Assembly (NCBI GenBank): GCA_035535315.1
Contig: DATLQD010000103.1
Span: 1 to 18,971, forward strand
Length of the DNA stretch: 18,971 nucleotides
Source: DASQGA01 sp035535315
Lineage (GTDB): Bacteria; Actinomycetota; Thermoleophilia; Gaiellales; Gaiellaceae
Direction: 5' to 3'
Shown here: piece after piece, positions 6,313-13,942 of the stretch
Layout of the letters: each line of letters opens with the position of its first letter
How positions within the stretch are numbered: the stretch's first letter is position 1
Notes under the pieces: model-generated
Told to the model about the DNA's origin: nothing
Database searches by the model: none
The model's input: the letters and a program-made list of their open reading frames with translations, nothing else
Position numbers and translations under genes: made by a program

Positions 6313-6894
6313 ATGGACAAAGAGACGAGCGACACCGCGGAGCACCGAGAGGACGAGCGACTTCGGCCTGCCGACGTCGGCAGCCGGGTCTCGGCAATTC
6401 TCGCGGCAGCGGAGCGCGCCGCCGAGGAGCTCAGGACCGAGGCGAAGAGGGAAGTTTCCGAGCTGCTCGGCCGGGTGGAGTCCGACGCGGGGGCACGGAT
6501 CACCGAGCTTACCGCCGAGGCGGAGCGCACCCGCAGCGACGCGGACGAGTATGCGTCCGACGTCAGGCTCGCCGTTGACGCCTATGCGTCCGAACGCCGT
6601 CGCGAGGCGGAGGAGGAAGGACGTCGCGCCGTGGCGGAGGCAGAAGAGCAGGCACGCGCGATGCGAGAGACGGCCGAGGACATGGCCCGTCAAATCGACG
6701 GTGACGCACACCGCAGGGTCGACGAGCTCCGGCAGGAGATCACGCTCCTCGAGGACCGGCGCGAGCGGGCGTTTCAGAGCCTCCGAGACGTCGCTGCCCA
6801 GCTCGAGGACGTCTTGCTCCGCCCGCGGGTCGGGGAGCCGGCGGATCACGGCGAGTCGCGCGAGCTTCGCTCGGCGCTCGACGACCGCGCCTAG
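6313..6894 (+). CDS. Coiled-coil protein, DivIVA/ATP-synthase-b-like composition
   Basis: A 193-residue, highly charged protein rich in Ala, Glu and Arg. From about residue 25 to 165 it is one long predicted coiled coil with heptad-like hydrophobic spacing (for example SAILAAAERAAEELRTEA). It has no signal peptide, membrane helix or Cys. It has the general look of actinobacterial DivIVA-like or cell-wall scaffold proteins, but the conserved N-terminal DivIVA segment is not visible, so I do not name it. It has its own probable promoter and ends 39 nt before the methyltransferase gene. Confidence 0.75.
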   Translation: MDKETSDTAEHREDERLRPADVGSRVSAILAAAERAAEELRTEAKREVSELLGRVESDAGARITELTAEAERTRSDADEYASDVRLAVDAYASERRREAEEEGRRAVAEAEEQARAMRETAEDMARQIDGDAHRRVDELRQEITLLEDRRERAFQSLRDVAAQLEDVLLRPRVGEPADHGESRELRSALDDRA

Positions 6895-6903
6895 CACCTC
6901 CGA

Positions 6904-6937
6904 TAGCCTCAGCCTCATGCAGGTGAGCCAACCTTGA
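6904..6937 (+). promoter_or_regulatory. Possible leaderless mini-ORF (MQVSQP) coupled to the methyltransferase start
   Basis: TAGCCT (6904-6909) lies 7 nt before ATG 6917, matching the leaderless geometry seen elsewhere in this window. That ATG opens a six-codon frame, MQVSQP, ending at TGA 6935-6937. The stop overlaps the TTG start of the next gene at 6934 (TTGA). AGGTGAG at 6921-6927, inside the mini-ORF, can serve as ribosome site for the TTG. This could be a regulatory leader or coupling device. Confidence 0.35.
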
Positions 6938-8757
6938 CCCGTGCGCTCGAGCGGATTTCGACCGGACCCGTCGTCGTCGCAGACGGAGGCACGGGTGCGC
7001 TCCTCTCCACCCGGGTAGCTCGCCTGCGTTGCCCCGAAGAGGCGAACCTGAAGGCGCCCGAGACCGTCGTCGGAGTCCACTTGGCCTTCATCCGCGCCGG
7101 CGCAGAGCTGATCGAGACCAACACGTTCGGGGCCAACCGGCGGAAGCTGTCGGCGAACCTGCTGGACGATCGCCTCGCAGAGATCATCGAGAACGGCGTC
7201 AAGCTCGCCCGCGAGGCGCGCGAAGTCGCCGGGGCTCCGATCTTGATCGCCGGCTCGATCGGGCCGCTCGGGGACCTCGAGGGAACCAGCGGGGCGGAGG
7301 ACTCGTTCGACGTCTTCACCGAGCAAGCGCGGCTCCTCGAGGGACGGGGCGTCGATCTCTTCATGGTCGAGACGTTTTTCGACCTGGGCGAGCTCGTAAC
7401 GGCGATCGAGGCGGTCCAGGGAGTGTCCTCGCTTCCGATCGTCGCCCAGCTCACCTTCGACGAAGATGCCCAGACGCTGGCGGGCGTGTCCGCGGCCCAG
7501 GCCGTCGAGCGTCTGGGGGGCCTAGGCGTCACTGCGATCGGCGCCAACTGCGGACTTGGCCCGCAAGCTGCACTTGCCGCCCTATCCGAGATGTCGAGCC
7601 TCGTCGGGGAGAACGGGCTCATGCTGACCGCTCAGCCGAACGTCGGTCTCCCGAGCCGCTCGGACGGCCGCATCGTCTATCCGAACGCAACCCCGGACTA
7701 CTTCGCCGAGTTCGCCGCGCAGGCGAGTGCCCTCGGCGCCCGGATCGTGGGCGGCTGCTGCGGCACGATGCCGGCGCAGATCGCGGCGATCCGGCAGGCC
7801 GTGGAGGAGGAGAGGCTGCCGCGGGTCTTCTTCGAGGCGTTCGAGCGTGATGTGATCGTCCCGGTCGTGCGCCGGGCGGAGCAGACCCTCCTTTGCCGCA
7901 TGCTCGCAGCCCGAGAGTGGGTCGTCTCGGTCGAGCTCGACCCGCCCAAGGGGACGAACATGGAGAACATGCTCCGGGTTTCGGCGGTCCTCAGGGACTC
8001 CGGAGCCGTTCACGTCGTCGACATCAACGACAACCCCATGGCTCGCGCACGGCTTTCGGCCCTCGTCGCCGCAGCCGCGATCGAGCGCGTCGTCGAGCTG
8101 GAGACGATCCCGCACGTAACTCCGCGCGATGCCTCGATCATGGGCCTCCAGTCCCAGCTCCTGGGCGCGCACGCGGACGGGATCCGGAACGTCCTGGCCG
8201 TCACGGGAGATCCGCCTCACGTCGGCGACTACCCTGGCTCCCGTGGGGTCTACGAGGTCGATGCGATCGGACTCACCGCAGTGCTCACGCGACTAAACGA
8301 GGGGGAGGACTATGCGGGCAAGTCGATCGACGCACCGACCTCCTTCTACATCGGCGTCGCCGTCAACCCGTCCGCCGAAGACCTGACGCGCGAGGTGGAG
8401 CGCTTTCAGGAGAAGGTCGAGAACGGTGCACACTTCGCGATGACGCAGGCGCTCTTCGACCTCGAGTACCTCGACCGCTTCCTCGACGCGCTCGGTGGGG
8501 AGCCGCCGATCCCGCTCCTGGTGGGGATCTGGCCCGTCCGGAGTTATTCCCTCGCATATCGCTTGCACAACGAGGTGCCCGGCATCGTGATCCCGGAGGC
8601 GGTTCAGCGCCGGCTCGCCGACGCGGACTCGGATGCGGCCGCGGTCGGCCTCGATATCGCTCGCGCGCTCGTGGACGGGGCCCGGACGCGCGCGGCCGGG
8701 ATCTACGTGATCCCGCCGTTCAAGGAGCCCGAGGCCGCGCTCGAACTCCTGCTCTAG
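6934..8757 (+). CDS. Bifunctional homocysteine S-methyltransferase / 5,10-methylenetetrahydrofolate reductase
   Basis: A 607-residue cytoplasmic enzyme, about the size of the bacterial fused type (B. subtilis YitJ). Residues 1-300 are the homocysteine methyltransferase barrel. It has DGGTGALL at 17-24, ETNTFGANRRKL near 61-72, and the zinc ligands Cys206 (GANCG) and Cys275-Cys276 (GGCCGT). Residues about 328-607 are a MetF-like reductase, beginning VVSVELDPPKGTN, with VTGDPP and FAMTQALFD in the FAD/folate-binding core. It should make 5-methyl-tetrahydrofolate and transfer a methyl group to homocysteine, giving methionine. The start is TTG 6934 with AGGTGAG 6 nt upstream; no in-frame ATG or GTG lies nearby. 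No SAM or cobalamin riboswitch fits in the 39-nt gap before it. Confidence 0.92.
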   Translation: MTRALERISTGPVVVADGGTGALLSTRVARLRCPEEANLKAPETVVGVHLAFIRAGAELIETNTFGANRRKLSANLLDDRLAEIIENGVKLAREAREVAGAPILIAGSIGPLGDLEGTSGAEDSFDVFTEQARLLEGRGVDLFMVETFFDLGELVTAIEAVQGVSSLPIVAQLTFDEDAQTLAGVSAAQAVERLGGLGVTAIGANCGLGPQAALAALSEMSSLVGENGLMLTAQPNVGLPSRSDGRIVYPNATPDYFAEFAAQASALGARIVGGCCGTMPAQIAAIRQAVEEERLPRVFFEAFERDVIVPVVRRAEQTLLCRMLAAREWVVSVELDPPKGTNMENMLRVSAVLRDSGAVHVVDINDNPMARARLSALVAAAAIERVVELETIPHVTPRDASIMGLQSQLLGAHADGIRNVLAVTGDPPHVGDYPGSRGVYEVDAIGLTAVLTRLNEGEDYAGKSIDAPTSFYIGVAVNPSAEDLTREVERFQEKVENGAHFAMTQALFDLEYLDRFLDALGGEPPIPLLVGIWPVRSYSLAYRLHNEVPGIVIPEAVQRRLADADSDAAAVGLDIARALVDGARTRAAGIYVIPPFKEPEAALELLL

Positions 8758-8766
8758 GACGAAATG

Positions 8767-8779
8767 TAGAATCGGAGGC
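8767..8779 (+). promoter_or_regulatory. Leaderless-type -10 box of pdxS
   Basis: TAGAAT (8767-8772) is close to the TATAAT consensus and ends 7 nt before ATG 8780. GGAGG at 8774-8778 sits one base from the start codon, too near to act as a normal Shine-Dalgarno site. This suggests transcription begins at the start codon. The pdxS promoter lies immediately after the previous gene's stop. Confidence 0.55.
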
Positions 8780-9664
8780 ATGGCTGAGCTTGGCACCATG
8801 CGCGTGAAGAGCGGTCTCGCCGAGATGCTCAAAGGCGGTGTGATCATGGACGTCACCACCGCTGACCAGGCTCGGATCGCCGAGGATGCCGGCGCGGTGG
8901 CCGTCATGGCGCTCGAGCGGGTTCCGGCCGACATTCGCAAGGAAGGCGGCGTGGCGCGGATGGCCGATCCGACGAAAATCGTCGAGATCCAGGAGGCGGT
9001 GACGATCCCCGTCATGGCGAAGGCGCGCATTGGCCACTTCGTGGAGGCGCAAATCCTCGAAGCGCTCGAGGTGGACTACGTCGACGAGAGCGAGGTCTTG
9101 ACTCCGGCCGACGAGGAGCATCACATCGACAAGTGGAAGTTCCAGATCCCATTCGTCTGCGGCTGCCGGAATCTCGGCGAGGCGCTGCGGCGAATCAACG
9201 AGGGCGCGGCAATGATCCGGACGAAAGGCGAGGCCGGGACCGGAGATATCGTGAACGCAGTGCGCCACATGCGCGCCGTCTTCGGCGCGATCAGGCGGCT
9301 CGGTTCGCTCGACGAGAACGAGCTCTACACGGAGGCGAAGAACATCCAGGCGCCGTTCGAGCTGATCCGCTGGGTGGCCGAGAACGGGCACCTGCCGGTC
9401 GTGACCTTCACCGCCGGCGGGATCGCGACGCCCGCCGACGCGGCGCTCTGCATGCAGCTCGGCGCAGACGGCGTCTTCGTGGGCTCCGGAATCTTCAAGA
9501 GCTCGGAGCCGTCGGAGCGTGCCAAGGCGATCGTCGAGGCGACCACGCATTACTCCGACCCTGAGATTCTCGCCCGGGTCTCGACTGGCCTGGGTGAGCC
9601 GATGCGCGGCCTCGATGCCGCGGCGCTCCCGCCCGAAGAGCTCCTCGAAGCTCGCGGCTGGTAA
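8780..9664 (+). CDS. pdxS: Pyridoxal 5'-phosphate synthase, synthase subunit
   Basis: A 294-residue protein matching the very conserved PdxS/SNZ family over its full length. It builds PLP from ribose 5-phosphate, glyceraldehyde 3-phosphate and ammonia, as a dodecamer fed with ammonia by PdxT. Catalytic residues fall at canonical numbers: Asp24 (VIMD), Lys81 (VMAKARIGH) and Lys149 (IRTKGEAGTG). Phosphate-binding loops are present in TAGGIATP and GADGVFVGSGIF. The C-terminus is short (ARGW). pdxT follows after 106 nt with its own likely promoter. Confidence 0.97.
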   Translation: MAELGTMRVKSGLAEMLKGGVIMDVTTADQARIAEDAGAVAVMALERVPADIRKEGGVARMADPTKIVEIQEAVTIPVMAKARIGHFVEAQILEALEVDYVDESEVLTPADEEHHIDKWKFQIPFVCGCRNLGEALRRINEGAAMIRTKGEAGTGDIVNAVRHMRAVFGAIRRLGSLDENELYTEAKNIQAPFELIRWVAENGHLPVVTFTAGGIATPADAALCMQLGADGVFVGSGIFKSSEPSERAKAIVEATTHYSDPEILARVSTGLGEPMRGLDAAALPPEELLEARGW

Positions 9665-9754
9665 GTCACACCCTCGGCCCCATTCGTACCAGAAGCGTGC
9701 GCTTTTGCGAGGTACGCTGACCGCAGGGGGCAGAGGGGTCGAAGGCCCCGGGGG

Positions 9755-9770
9755 TACAGTTTCACGCGAG
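9755..9770 (+). promoter_or_regulatory. Possible -10 box of pdxT
   Basis: TACAGT (9755-9760) fits TANNNT and ends 10 nt before ATG 9771, implying a leader of only a few bases. The -35 region is poor. It is the best promoter-like element I see in the 106-nt gap between pdxS and pdxT; an alternative TANNNT is TACGCT at 9713-9718. Confidence 0.35.
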
Positions 9771-10364
9771 ATGAGCGGACGACTGACAATCGGCGTCCTC
9801 GCAGTGCAGGGGAACTTCCGGGAGCACGCGGCGATGCTCCGCAGGCTCGGCGCAGGCGTCGTCGAGGTCAGGAAGCCTGAGCAGCTGGAAGGGCTCGACG
9901 GCCTCGTCGTGCCGGGCGGAGAGTCGACGGCGATCGGGCGCCTCATCCGCCTCTATGGACTCGAGGAGGCGATTCGTCGTTTTGCGCAGCCCGTTCTCGG
10001 CACGTGCGCGGGAATGATTCTCCTGGCACGGGGCGCCGTCGACGGGGTGCCTGACCAGCCCTTTCTTGGCGCCATCGACCTCGTCGTACGCCGAAACGGC
10101 TATGGGCGCCAGGTCAGGAGCTTCGAGGCGGACCTCGACCTACCGGGAGAGAACGAGCCTCTCCGCGGCGTCTTCATCCGCGCGCCCCGCGTGGAGCAGG
10201 CAGGCCCGGAGGTCGAAATAATCGCGCAGCTCGACGGCGATCCGGTCTTGCTGCGACAAGGCCGCATCCTCGTCGCCGCGTTTCACCCCGAGCTGACCGA
10301 GGACACGAGGGTGCACGAGCGATTTTTGGAGCTCGTTCGGGAGGAGACCTGTGTCGGGGCATAG
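9771..10364 (+). CDS. pdxT: Pyridoxal 5'-phosphate synthase, glutaminase subunit
   Basis: A 197-residue class I glutamine amidotransferase that releases ammonia from glutamine for PdxS. It begins LTIGVLAVQGNFREH and has the oxyanion motif PGGEST. The nucleophile is Cys79 in GTCAGMILLA, and the His-Glu pair is in AAFHPELT near the C-terminus, so the triad is complete. The frame is open upstream to 9519 inside pdxS, but ATG 9771 gives the usual family length and N-terminus. Its last 14 nt overlap the start of yebC. Confidence 0.96.
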   Translation: MSGRLTIGVLAVQGNFREHAAMLRRLGAGVVEVRKPEQLEGLDGLVVPGGESTAIGRLIRLYGLEEAIRRFAQPVLGTCAGMILLARGAVDGVPDQPFLGAIDLVVRRNGYGRQVRSFEADLDLPGENEPLRGVFIRAPRVEQAGPEVEIIAQLDGDPVLLRQGRILVAAFHPELTEDTRVHERFLELVREETCVGA

Positions 10365-11106
10365 CAAGTGGTCGTCGATCAAGCACAAGAAGGGCGCCGC
10401 CGATGCGAAGCGCGGGCAGCTCTTCTCGAAGCTCTCGCGCGCGATCATCGTCGCGGCGCGTGAAGGCGGCCCGAATCCAGAGGGAAACCACGCGCTCGCG
10501 AATGCGATCCAGAAGGCGCGCGACGCCTCGATGCCGAAGGAGAACATCGAGCGCGCGATCGCGCGCGGCTCGGGTGCGGGGGCCGACGGTCAGGCCTACG
10601 AGACGATCACGTACGAGGGGTACGGCCCGAACGGCGTCGCTGTGCTCGTCGAGGCTGTCACGGACAACCGAAACCGCACGAGCGCCGATGTCAGGCACGT
10701 CTTCGCCAAGAACGACGGCAACCTGGGCGCGAGCGGCTCGGTCGCCTGGCTCTTCGAGCGAAGGGGCGTCGTGCTGGTTGACGCAGAATCGGTTGACGAG
10801 GATTCGCTGACGCTCGCGGCCGCAGAGGGAGGAGCGGACGACGTCACCCGCGAGGGCTCGAGCTTTCAGATCGTCTCGGCTCCCGAGGCTCTTCCGGAGG
10901 TGCGCCGCGCACTGAACGACGCTGGCATCGCCTACGACGGGGCCGACCTCACCATGCTTCCGAAGACCACGGTCGAGATCGCCGACGAGAGCGCCGCCAA
11001 GAAGCTCTTGCGCCTTGTCGACGCGCTCGAGGAGAACGACGACGTCCAGGACGTCTACGCGAACTTCGACATCCCCGAGCGGGTGCTCGAGGCCGTCGCC
11101 TCGTAG
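10351..11106 (+). CDS. yebC: YebC/PmpR-family protein
   Basis: A 251-residue protein with the family N-terminus SGHSKWSSIKHKKGAADAKRG and the conserved blocks NPEGNHALANAIQKAR and YEGYGPNGVA. YebC proteins act as transcriptional regulators, and some members have been linked to relief of ribosome stalling. The start is GTG 10351 inside the end of pdxT, with a strong GGGAGGAG (10339-10346) 4 nt upstream, so the two are translationally coupled. Placement between pdxT and ruvC is typical of actinobacteria. Confidence 0.95.
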   Translation: MSGHSKWSSIKHKKGAADAKRGQLFSKLSRAIIVAAREGGPNPEGNHALANAIQKARDASMPKENIERAIARGSGAGADGQAYETITYEGYGPNGVAVLVEAVTDNRNRTSADVRHVFAKNDGNLGASGSVAWLFERRGVVLVDAESVDEDSLTLAAAEGGADDVTREGSSFQIVSAPEALPEVRRALNDAGIAYDGADLTMLPKTTVEIADESAAKKLLRLVDALEENDDVQDVYANFDIPERVLEAVAS

Positions 11107-11279
11107 GCTTACACGGCCGCGCTCGGCGTAGCGTGGTCCACGTCGCCGGTGACGGTCTGCCGCGGGCACACGAAAGCGGGCCTCGCTCTATGCGATGGAC
11201 TACAGCCGTGGCTCGAGGAGAGGCCGCCGGCGGTAAGGAGCTACCTGGGCGGGCCGGCAGGAACGTCCGGACACATCCC

Positions 11280-11291
11280 TAACCTCACTTC
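11280..11291 (+). promoter_or_regulatory. Leaderless-type -10 box of ruvC
   Basis: TAACCT (11280-11285) ends 6 nt before GTG 11292, with no Shine-Dalgarno sequence between. It would start a leaderless ruvCAB mRNA. It lies at the end of a 185-nt gap after yebC in which I recognise no gene or RNA. Confidence 0.5.
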
Positions 11292-11789
11292 GTGAGAGTC
11301 CTCGGCATCGACCCGGGTACGGCAGCTTGCGGATACGGCATCGTTCAGGCAGACGGCGGGCGTCTCAGGGGCGTCGCCCATGGCTGGTGGAAGACGTCTG
11401 CGGGAGATCCCATCGAGCTGCGTCTGAAGGCGATCCACGACGGGGTCACCGCCCTGATCGCCGAGCACGAGCCGGACGCGGTCGCGCTCGAGGAGTCGTT
11501 CGTCGGCGCAAACGCCCGCATCGCACTCTCCGTCGGGCAAGCGCGAGGCGCCGTGCTCGTCGCGTGCGCCCAGGCGGAAGTGTTCTGCCTCGAGTATCCC
11601 CCCGCGTCGGTGAAGCAGGCTGTCTGCGGCTATGGTCGCGCCGACAAGGGCCAGATGCAGCGGATGGTCAAGGCGCTCCTCGGGATGGCTGAGGCGCCGA
11701 CGCCGAGTCACGCAGCGGATGCGCTCGCGGTTGCGATCTGCCACGCGCTCGCACCCCCGCTCGCTGCTCTCGCAGGAGCAACGAGATGA
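11292..11789 (+). CDS. ruvC: Holliday junction endonuclease RuvC
   Basis: A 165-residue RNase H-fold resolvase that cuts Holliday junctions migrated by RuvAB. The first catalytic Asp is Asp7 in GIDPGT. The acidic ALEESF block (Glu67/Glu68) and the C-terminal SHAADALAVAICHA supply the remaining metal-binding acids. It starts with GTG just after a TAACCT box and ends overlapping ruvA by 4 nt (ATGA), so the three ruv genes form one operon. Confidence 0.96.
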   Translation: MRVLGIDPGTAACGYGIVQADGGRLRGVAHGWWKTSAGDPIELRLKAIHDGVTALIAEHEPDAVALEESFVGANARIALSVGQARGAVLVACAQAEVFCLEYPPASVKQAVCGYGRADKGQMQRMVKALLGMAEAPTPSHAADALAVAICHALAPPLAALAGATR

Positions 11790-12355
11790 TCTCTCGGCTG
11801 CGCGGGAAGGCCGTGGCCTCTGACGCCGAGGGGCTCGTGCTCGACGTGGGCGGAGTCGGGTACCGGATCGCAGCGACCCCGAGTGCCCTTCGGAAGGCGG
11901 AGGGCGCCGAAGAGACTGTAATCGAGACGCACCTGCACGTCCGCGAGGACACCCTCCAGCTCTACGGCTTTGCGAGCGCGGAGGAGCGAGAGCTCTTCGA
12001 GCATCTCCTGTCGGTCTCCGGAGTCGGCCCGAAGGTCGCCCTCGCGATCGTCTCCGGCTACTCTCCGGGCGAGCTTCGGCGGGCCATCGTTCGAGAGGAC
12101 GACGCCCTGTTCCAGAGCATCCCTGGGATCGGCAAGAAGACTGCCCAGCGGGTCGTCCTCGAGCTCAAGGAGAAGGTCGCCACGCTCGTCGCCGTCGAAG
12201 CGCCGCACCTCGGAGCAGGGGACGGCCATGTGGTAGCCCGCGATGCGCTCGTCGAGCTTGGATATACGCCTGCGGAGGCCGAGCAGCGGCTCGCAGACAC
12301 CGACCCGGAGCTCTCCCCGGCGGAGCGCGTCCGGCAGGCGCTTAGGGCCGCATGA
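11786..12355 (+). CDS. ruvA: Holliday junction branch-migration protein RuvA
   Basis: A 189-residue protein with an OB-fold N-terminus (ISRLRGKAV, DVGGVGYRI). Two helix-hairpin-helix motifs follow: LLSVSGVGPKVALAI and IPGIGKKTAQRVVLELK. A C-terminal domain III (ALVELGYTPAEAEQ) contacts RuvB. A tetramer binds the four-way junction. ATG 11786 is preceded by AGGAG at 11774-11778. It overlaps ruvB by 4 nt. Confidence 0.96.
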   Translation: MISRLRGKAVASDAEGLVLDVGGVGYRIAATPSALRKAEGAEETVIETHLHVREDTLQLYGFASAEERELFEHLLSVSGVGPKVALAIVSGYSPGELRRAIVREDDALFQSIPGIGKKTAQRVVLELKEKVATLVAVEAPHLGAGDGHVVARDALVELGYTPAEAEQRLADTDPELSPAERVRQALRAA

Positions 12356-13371
12356 GCGCCGCCGAGCGCGTCACCGCGCCCGTCCTCGCCCCAGGAGACG
12401 ACGAGCTCGACGGCTCGCTTCGCCCTCGCCGGCTCCAGGACTTCGTCGGCCAGGAACGGATCAAGGAACAGCTCACGATCTCTCTGGAAGCCGCGAAGGC
12501 TCGCGGCGAGGCTCTCGACCACGTCCTACTGGCCGGACCGCCTGGGCTCGGCAAGACGAGCCTCGCCTTCATCGTCCGTGAGGAGCTCGGAGTCGGAATC
12601 CGCTGCGTCGCGGGGCCTGCACTCGAGCGGAAGGGCGACATGGCGGCGATTCTCACGTCGCTCGAGCCGCACGACGTCCTCTTCGTGGACGAGATCCACC
12701 GCCTGAACAGGGCTGTGGAGGAGATTCTCTATCCCGCGCTCGAGGATTTCCGGCTTGACATCATCGTCGGCCAGGGTCCCGCCGCCAGAACCCTCACCCT
12801 CGACCTCCCGGCCTTCACCCTGGTCGGCGCCACCACGCGGACGGGGCTACTGACGACGCCCCTCCGCGATCGGTTCGGCATCACCTACCGCCTCGATCTC
12901 TACACGGGCGAGGAACTTGCCCGCATCGTCCGGCGTTCGGCGCGGATCCTCGGCGTCGAGATTGCCGACGAGGCAGCAGATGAGATCGCCCGCCGCGCGC
13001 GCGGAACGCCTCGGGTCGCGAACCGGATCCTGCGGCGCGTGCGCGACGTCGCCGAGGTGCGCTACGACGGGGCCGTGACGATCGACGTGGCCCGCGAGGC
13101 GCTGGCGCTCCTCGAGGTCGACGACCAGGGGCTCGAGCGGATCGACAGAGATCTCCTCGGCGCCATCGTGCACAAGTTCGACGGCGGGCCGGTGGGGCTC
13201 TCGACGCTGGCGGTGACCCTTGGAGAGGAGCAGGACACAATCGAGGACGTCTACGAGCCGTATCTCCTCCAGCTCGGCCTGATTCAGCGAACCCCTCGCG
13301 GTCGCGTCGTGACGAAACTCGGGCGCAAGCACGCAGGCGCCTCGCCGCCCGCAGACGAGAGCCTTTTCTAG
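12352..13371 (+). CDS. ruvB: Holliday junction branch-migration helicase RuvB
   Basis: A 339-residue AAA+ motor of the branch-migration complex. Walker A is GPPGLGKT (62-69), Walker B ends in DEIH (113-116), sensor 1 is GATTRTGLL, and an arginine finger lies in PLRDRFG. The C-terminal winged helix contains GPVGLSTLA and IQRTPRGRVVT. The start ATG overlaps the ruvA stop (ATGA). The gene converges on the minus-strand gene ending at 13381 with only 9 nt between and no obvious terminator hairpin. Confidence 0.97.
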   Translation: MSAAERVTAPVLAPGDDELDGSLRPRRLQDFVGQERIKEQLTISLEAAKARGEALDHVLLAGPPGLGKTSLAFIVREELGVGIRCVAGPALERKGDMAAILTSLEPHDVLFVDEIHRLNRAVEEILYPALEDFRLDIIVGQGPAARTLTLDLPAFTLVGATTRTGLLTTPLRDRFGITYRLDLYTGEELARIVRRSARILGVEIADEAADEIARRARGTPRVANRILRRVRDVAEVRYDGAVTIDVAREALALLEVDDQGLERIDRDLLGAIVHKFDGGPVGLSTLAVTLGEEQDTIEDVYEPYLLQLGLIQRTPRGRVVTKLGRKHAGASPPADESLF

Positions 13372-13380
13372 CCGGAGAGT

Positions 13381-13839
13381 CTAGGCGCGGCGGAACTGGA
13401 GCTCGTGCCAGGACGGCACCGGTGCGAGCTCGAGGAGCGCGCGGCCGCCCTCTGGATCCTGGTACGTGAACTCCGCCGTGCTCTCGTCCCACGCCACTTC
13501 AAGCAGGTTCTCCTTGACACGGTGGTCGAGCCACGCGCTTCGGAAGACGAGCTTGCGGAGCCAGTAGACGAGTGACTCGTCGCCGACCAGCGCCAGGCGT
13601 TCCCAGTGGCGGACCAGATACTCCCCGAGCCCGCTCGCCGGTTCGCTGATCTGACCGGTCGCGGCGAGCTCAACGAGGTCTGCCGTCTCGTCGGCGTCGA
13701 GCTCGCCCGGCTCCACGAGGCCGAGCTTCACGGCCGCCGCGTTCACGCGCTGCTCGAAGTCCATCGCGTTGAAGGAGAACCGGTAGCCGAGGAACTCGAC
13801 CACGAAATCCTGACCGGAGAGATAGTTCGCGTTCGCCAC
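13381..13839 (-). CDS. Uncharacterised 152-residue protein
   Basis: I do not recognise this family. The protein is acidic and soluble, with no signal peptide, membrane helix or Cys. It begins MANANYLSGQDFVVEFLGYRFSF and is rich in aromatic residues, with a Trp-containing central part (YLVRHWERL, VYWLRKLVF, AWLDHR) and a strand-rich end (AEFTYQDPEGGRALLEL). Codon use matches the neighbouring genes, so it looks real. The start is GTG 13839. TATCCT (13848-13853, minus strand) ends 8 nt before it, again a leaderless-type arrangement. It is divergent from recJ and convergent with ruvB. Confidence 0.8.
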   Translation of the reverse strand: MANANYLSGQDFVVEFLGYRFSFNAMDFEQRVNAAAVKLGLVEPGELDADETADLVELAATGQISEPASGLGEYLVRHWERLALVGDESLVYWLRKLVFRSAWLDHRVKENLLEVAWDESTAEFTYQDPEGGRALLELAPVPSWHELQFRRA

Positions 13840-13853
13840 TCATCTGAGGATAA
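13840..13853 (-). promoter_or_regulatory. Leaderless-type -10 box of the minus-strand gene
   Basis: On the minus strand TATCCT (13853 down to 13848) is followed by 8 nt and GTG 13839, without a Shine-Dalgarno site. The 103-nt divergent region (13840-13942) holds this and the recJ promoter. Confidence 0.45.
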
Positions 13854-13928
13854 CCCCGAAACGTGTCGGCATCGTCAAGGGTCCGTGCGCGTGCCGCGCT
13901 GCCCATGAGCGCCGTCCGACCCGCCTCT

Positions 13929-13942
13929 TACCGTTGATTGCG
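13929..13942 (+). promoter_or_regulatory. Leaderless-type -10 box of recJ
   Basis: TACCGT (13929-13934) ends 8 nt before ATG 13943. It overlaps the in-frame TTG at 13934, which argues for ATG 13943 as the true start. No Shine-Dalgarno sequence is present. Confidence 0.45.

Noticed and set aside
9519..9770. Upstream extension of pdxT into pdxS
   Set aside because: The sequence before ATG 9771 is out-of-frame pdxS and the PdxT fold starts at LTIGVLAVQG.
11226..11258. GCCGGC inverted pair (11226-11231 and 11253-11258) as a yebC terminator or RNA gene
   Set aside because: Short self-complementary hexamers are common in GC-rich DNA, the loop is 21 nt and no T-tract follows. AGGAACGTCCGGAC nearby recalls RNase P RNA, but there is no room for that RNA.
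11133..11282. 49-codon GTG ORF in the yebC-ruvC gap
   Set aside because: Third-position GC is lower than in real genes here, there is no ribosome site and no recognisable sequence.
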